Assembly (NCBI RefSeq): GCF_023498005.1
Contig: NZ_CP097289.1
Coordinates: 9,052,001 to 9,116,000, forward strand
Direction: 5' to 3'
Length of the DNA: 64,000 nt
DNA from: Streptomyces durmitorensis
GTDB taxonomy: Bacteria > Actinomycetota > Actinomycetes > Streptomycetales > Streptomycetaceae
Shown here: in pieces, positions 62,954-64,000 of the stretch
Layout: the number at the start of each line of letters is the position of its first letter
How positions within the stretch are numbered: the stretch's first letter is position 1
Program-made: the position numbers and the translations under genes
Notes under the pieces: generated by a model
Told to the model about the DNA's origin: nothing
The model's database searches: none
The model's input: only the letters and a program-made list of their open reading frames with translations

Positions 62954-63817
62954 TCAGGCGGGGCGTACGGCCATCTTGTCGAGCGCGTCGAGGAGCCAGG
63001 GCAGATCGCGTCCGCGCCCCACCGGCAACACCTCTCCGGGCTCTTCGTCGAGAAGCACGAACGCGATGTCGTCCGTCCTGGCGACCATGGACCAGCCAGG
63101 ACCGTCGGCACGCAGAGTGCGGGCCTCCCCGGAGGCGAACGACGACCGCACGCGGCCCAGGGGCGGCGGAGTCTCCACGTACGCCCGTGCTTCCGCCAGG
63201 ACGCGACGTACGCCGGTGAGCGGAGCCTGATCGTCGGCATCGGCATCGGCATCGGTCTTCGGAGCGTCGCCGCCCTCCGGGCCGGTGTCCGCGCCCTGCT
63301 CGGCGCTGTCGGTCGAGAAGTCGGCGTCGTCGATCTGCTCGCGCCACGTAGCCCACTGGAGCGCTATCTCGTCGGCACCGAGCCTTCGCTGGGCCGGACC
63401 CCATGTGTCGGACTGCGGGGGCGAGAGCGGCCTCTGGTCCCCATCCTCGGGCTCGGGGTCGTGGGGAGCGGGCACGTTGGGCGCCGCGACGGCGACGGCG
63501 AGCGGCCAGCCGGGCAGCGCGGCGACCACCGTGCGCTCGTCGGGCGAGAGGTCGTACTCCATCCCGCAGTCCCAGGAGGCGATCGCGACGGCAACGAGTG
63601 ATACGTCGTCGATGACGACGGTCCACCGGGCGCCCGCACCGTCCTGACCGAGCACCAGGCCGTACCCGGCGGCAAGCGGTGAGAGCCCCAGAGCCGCGCA
63701 CGCCTCCGGATAGTCGTCCCCGAGCACACTGGGAAACTTCGCGGGTGTCAGCAGCACCGCGGTCAGCACGTACAGCGCGTCGTCCTCGGCGGCGACAGCG
63801 TCGTCCGTTCCGGCCAT
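62954..63817 (-). CDS. Hypothetical acidic protein, 287 aa
   Basis: Unknown-function protein. N-terminal half folded-looking (DALYVLTAVLLTPAKFPSVL, GARWTVVIDDVSLVAVAIAS). Middle (about 120-200) is low-complexity and acidic, with TDADADADD encoded by repeated GGCATC units at 63237-63256. C-terminal part ends WSMVARTDDIAFVLLDEEPG and LPWLLDALDKMAVRPA. No signal peptide. ATG at 63817. Resembles Streptomyces conserved hypothetical proteins of unknown role. Confidence 0.65.
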   Translation of the reverse strand: MAGTDDAVAAEDDALYVLTAVLLTPAKFPSVLGDDYPEACAALGLSPLAAGYGLVLGQDGAGARWTVVIDDVSLVAVAIASWDCGMEYDLSPDERTVVAALPGWPLAVAVAAPNVPAPHDPEPEDGDQRPLSPPQSDTWGPAQRRLGADEIALQWATWREQIDDADFSTDSAEQGADTGPEGGDAPKTDADADADDQAPLTGVRRVLAEARAYVETPPPLGRVRSSFASGEARTLRADGPGWSMVARTDDIAFVLLDEEPGEVLPVGRGRDLPWLLDALDKMAVRPA

Positions 63818-63896
63818 GCCAGCCTCCCCATCGCTTCATCCGTCGGCGCACCCTAACCACAGGTCCGCTTGATCGTCGAGGGGTGCGTGACCAGGA

Positions 63897-63928
63897 AACT
63901 CGCTCGTACGCACCGGGAACTCGCTCGT
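63897..63928. promoter_or_regulatory. Two AACTCGCTCGT repeats, 21 bp apart
   Basis: AACTCGCTCGT at 63897-63907 and 63918-63928, spacing 21 bp, in the divergent region between the acidic hypothetical gene and the gene starting at 63962. Candidate regulator site or promoter duplication. Confidence 0.45.
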
Positions 63929-63961
63929 CGGCCTCCGTGCCGGACGCCTACGCTGGGTGTC

Positions 63962-64000
63962 ATGCCCAGAGCCAGTTCGCACTTCGTCTGTCTGCCGTGC
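63962..64000 (+). CDS. Start of a CxxC protein, cut by window end
   Basis: ATG at 63962 begins MPRASSHFVCLPC, then the window ends. The C-x-x-C pair suggests a small zinc-ribbon protein. Only 13 codons are visible, so identity is provisional. Confidence 0.45.
   Translation, partial: MPRASSHFVCLPC

Overview
The window reads as a Streptomyces-type actinomycete chromosome. It is strongly GC-rich with GTG starts and 4-bp ATGA/GTGA gene overlaps. It is crowded with regulators (XRE/MmyB, TetR, LysR, MerR, ROK, GAF) and short-chain or aldo/keto reductases, and it has a divergent xylA / xylB-ROK locus. The first half is full of broken genes, frameshifts and transposase or integrase relics, as expected of an accessory chromosome arm. 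From about 36.4 kb rightwards the genes are nearly all intact.

1-9.3 kb: three XRE/MmyB regulators sit next to or divergent from an aldo/keto reductase, an SDR and a YcjY-like hydrolase. A TetR gene, an EthD-like protein, NTF2-like genes (one intact, two relics) and a wrecked SDR lie among them. 9.3-13 kb: a leftward operon of flavin monooxygenase, amidohydrolase and a VOC+ABM fusion. Its promoter carries a 12-mer also found at the 4709 TetR promoter, so that TetR is a candidate regulator. 13-19 kb: IS5-type and TetR relics, a cold-shock gene with a perfect hairpin terminator, a eukaryote-like GH25 lysozyme and a frameshifted fused integrase.

19.2-24 kb: a TetR gene, then a tightly coupled operon of [3Fe-4S] ferredoxin, ferredoxin reductase, a dehydrogenase+carboxymuconolactone-decarboxylase fusion and P450. 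Convergent to it lie a frameshifted thiolase+enoyl-CoA hydratase and a 5'-truncated NDP-forming acyl-CoA synthetase. Together they suggest oxidative and CoA-dependent breakdown of an unknown hydrophobic substrate, with the CoA half now damaged. 28-33.5 kb: truncated XRE regulator, phosphotransferase, truncated HAD, FMN glutamate-synthase-like protein and acetolactate synthase. 33.7-36.4 kb: a P450 fragment and an excisionase/integrase module, the remains of an integrated element.

36.4-64 kb: aldehyde dehydrogenase with a GAF regulator, Tat-exported PGRP amidase, acetamidase, TPR protein, MerR and LysR regulators, cupin, phosphotransferase, xylose genes, a low-complexity membrane protein, phytase-esterase, a coupled SNF2/SWIM pair, fatty-acid desaturase, a 1137-residue helical-repeat protein and hypothetical proteins. 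No tRNA, rRNA or CRISPR array was found. Coordinates were read by eye and family names come from motif recognition, not from searches.
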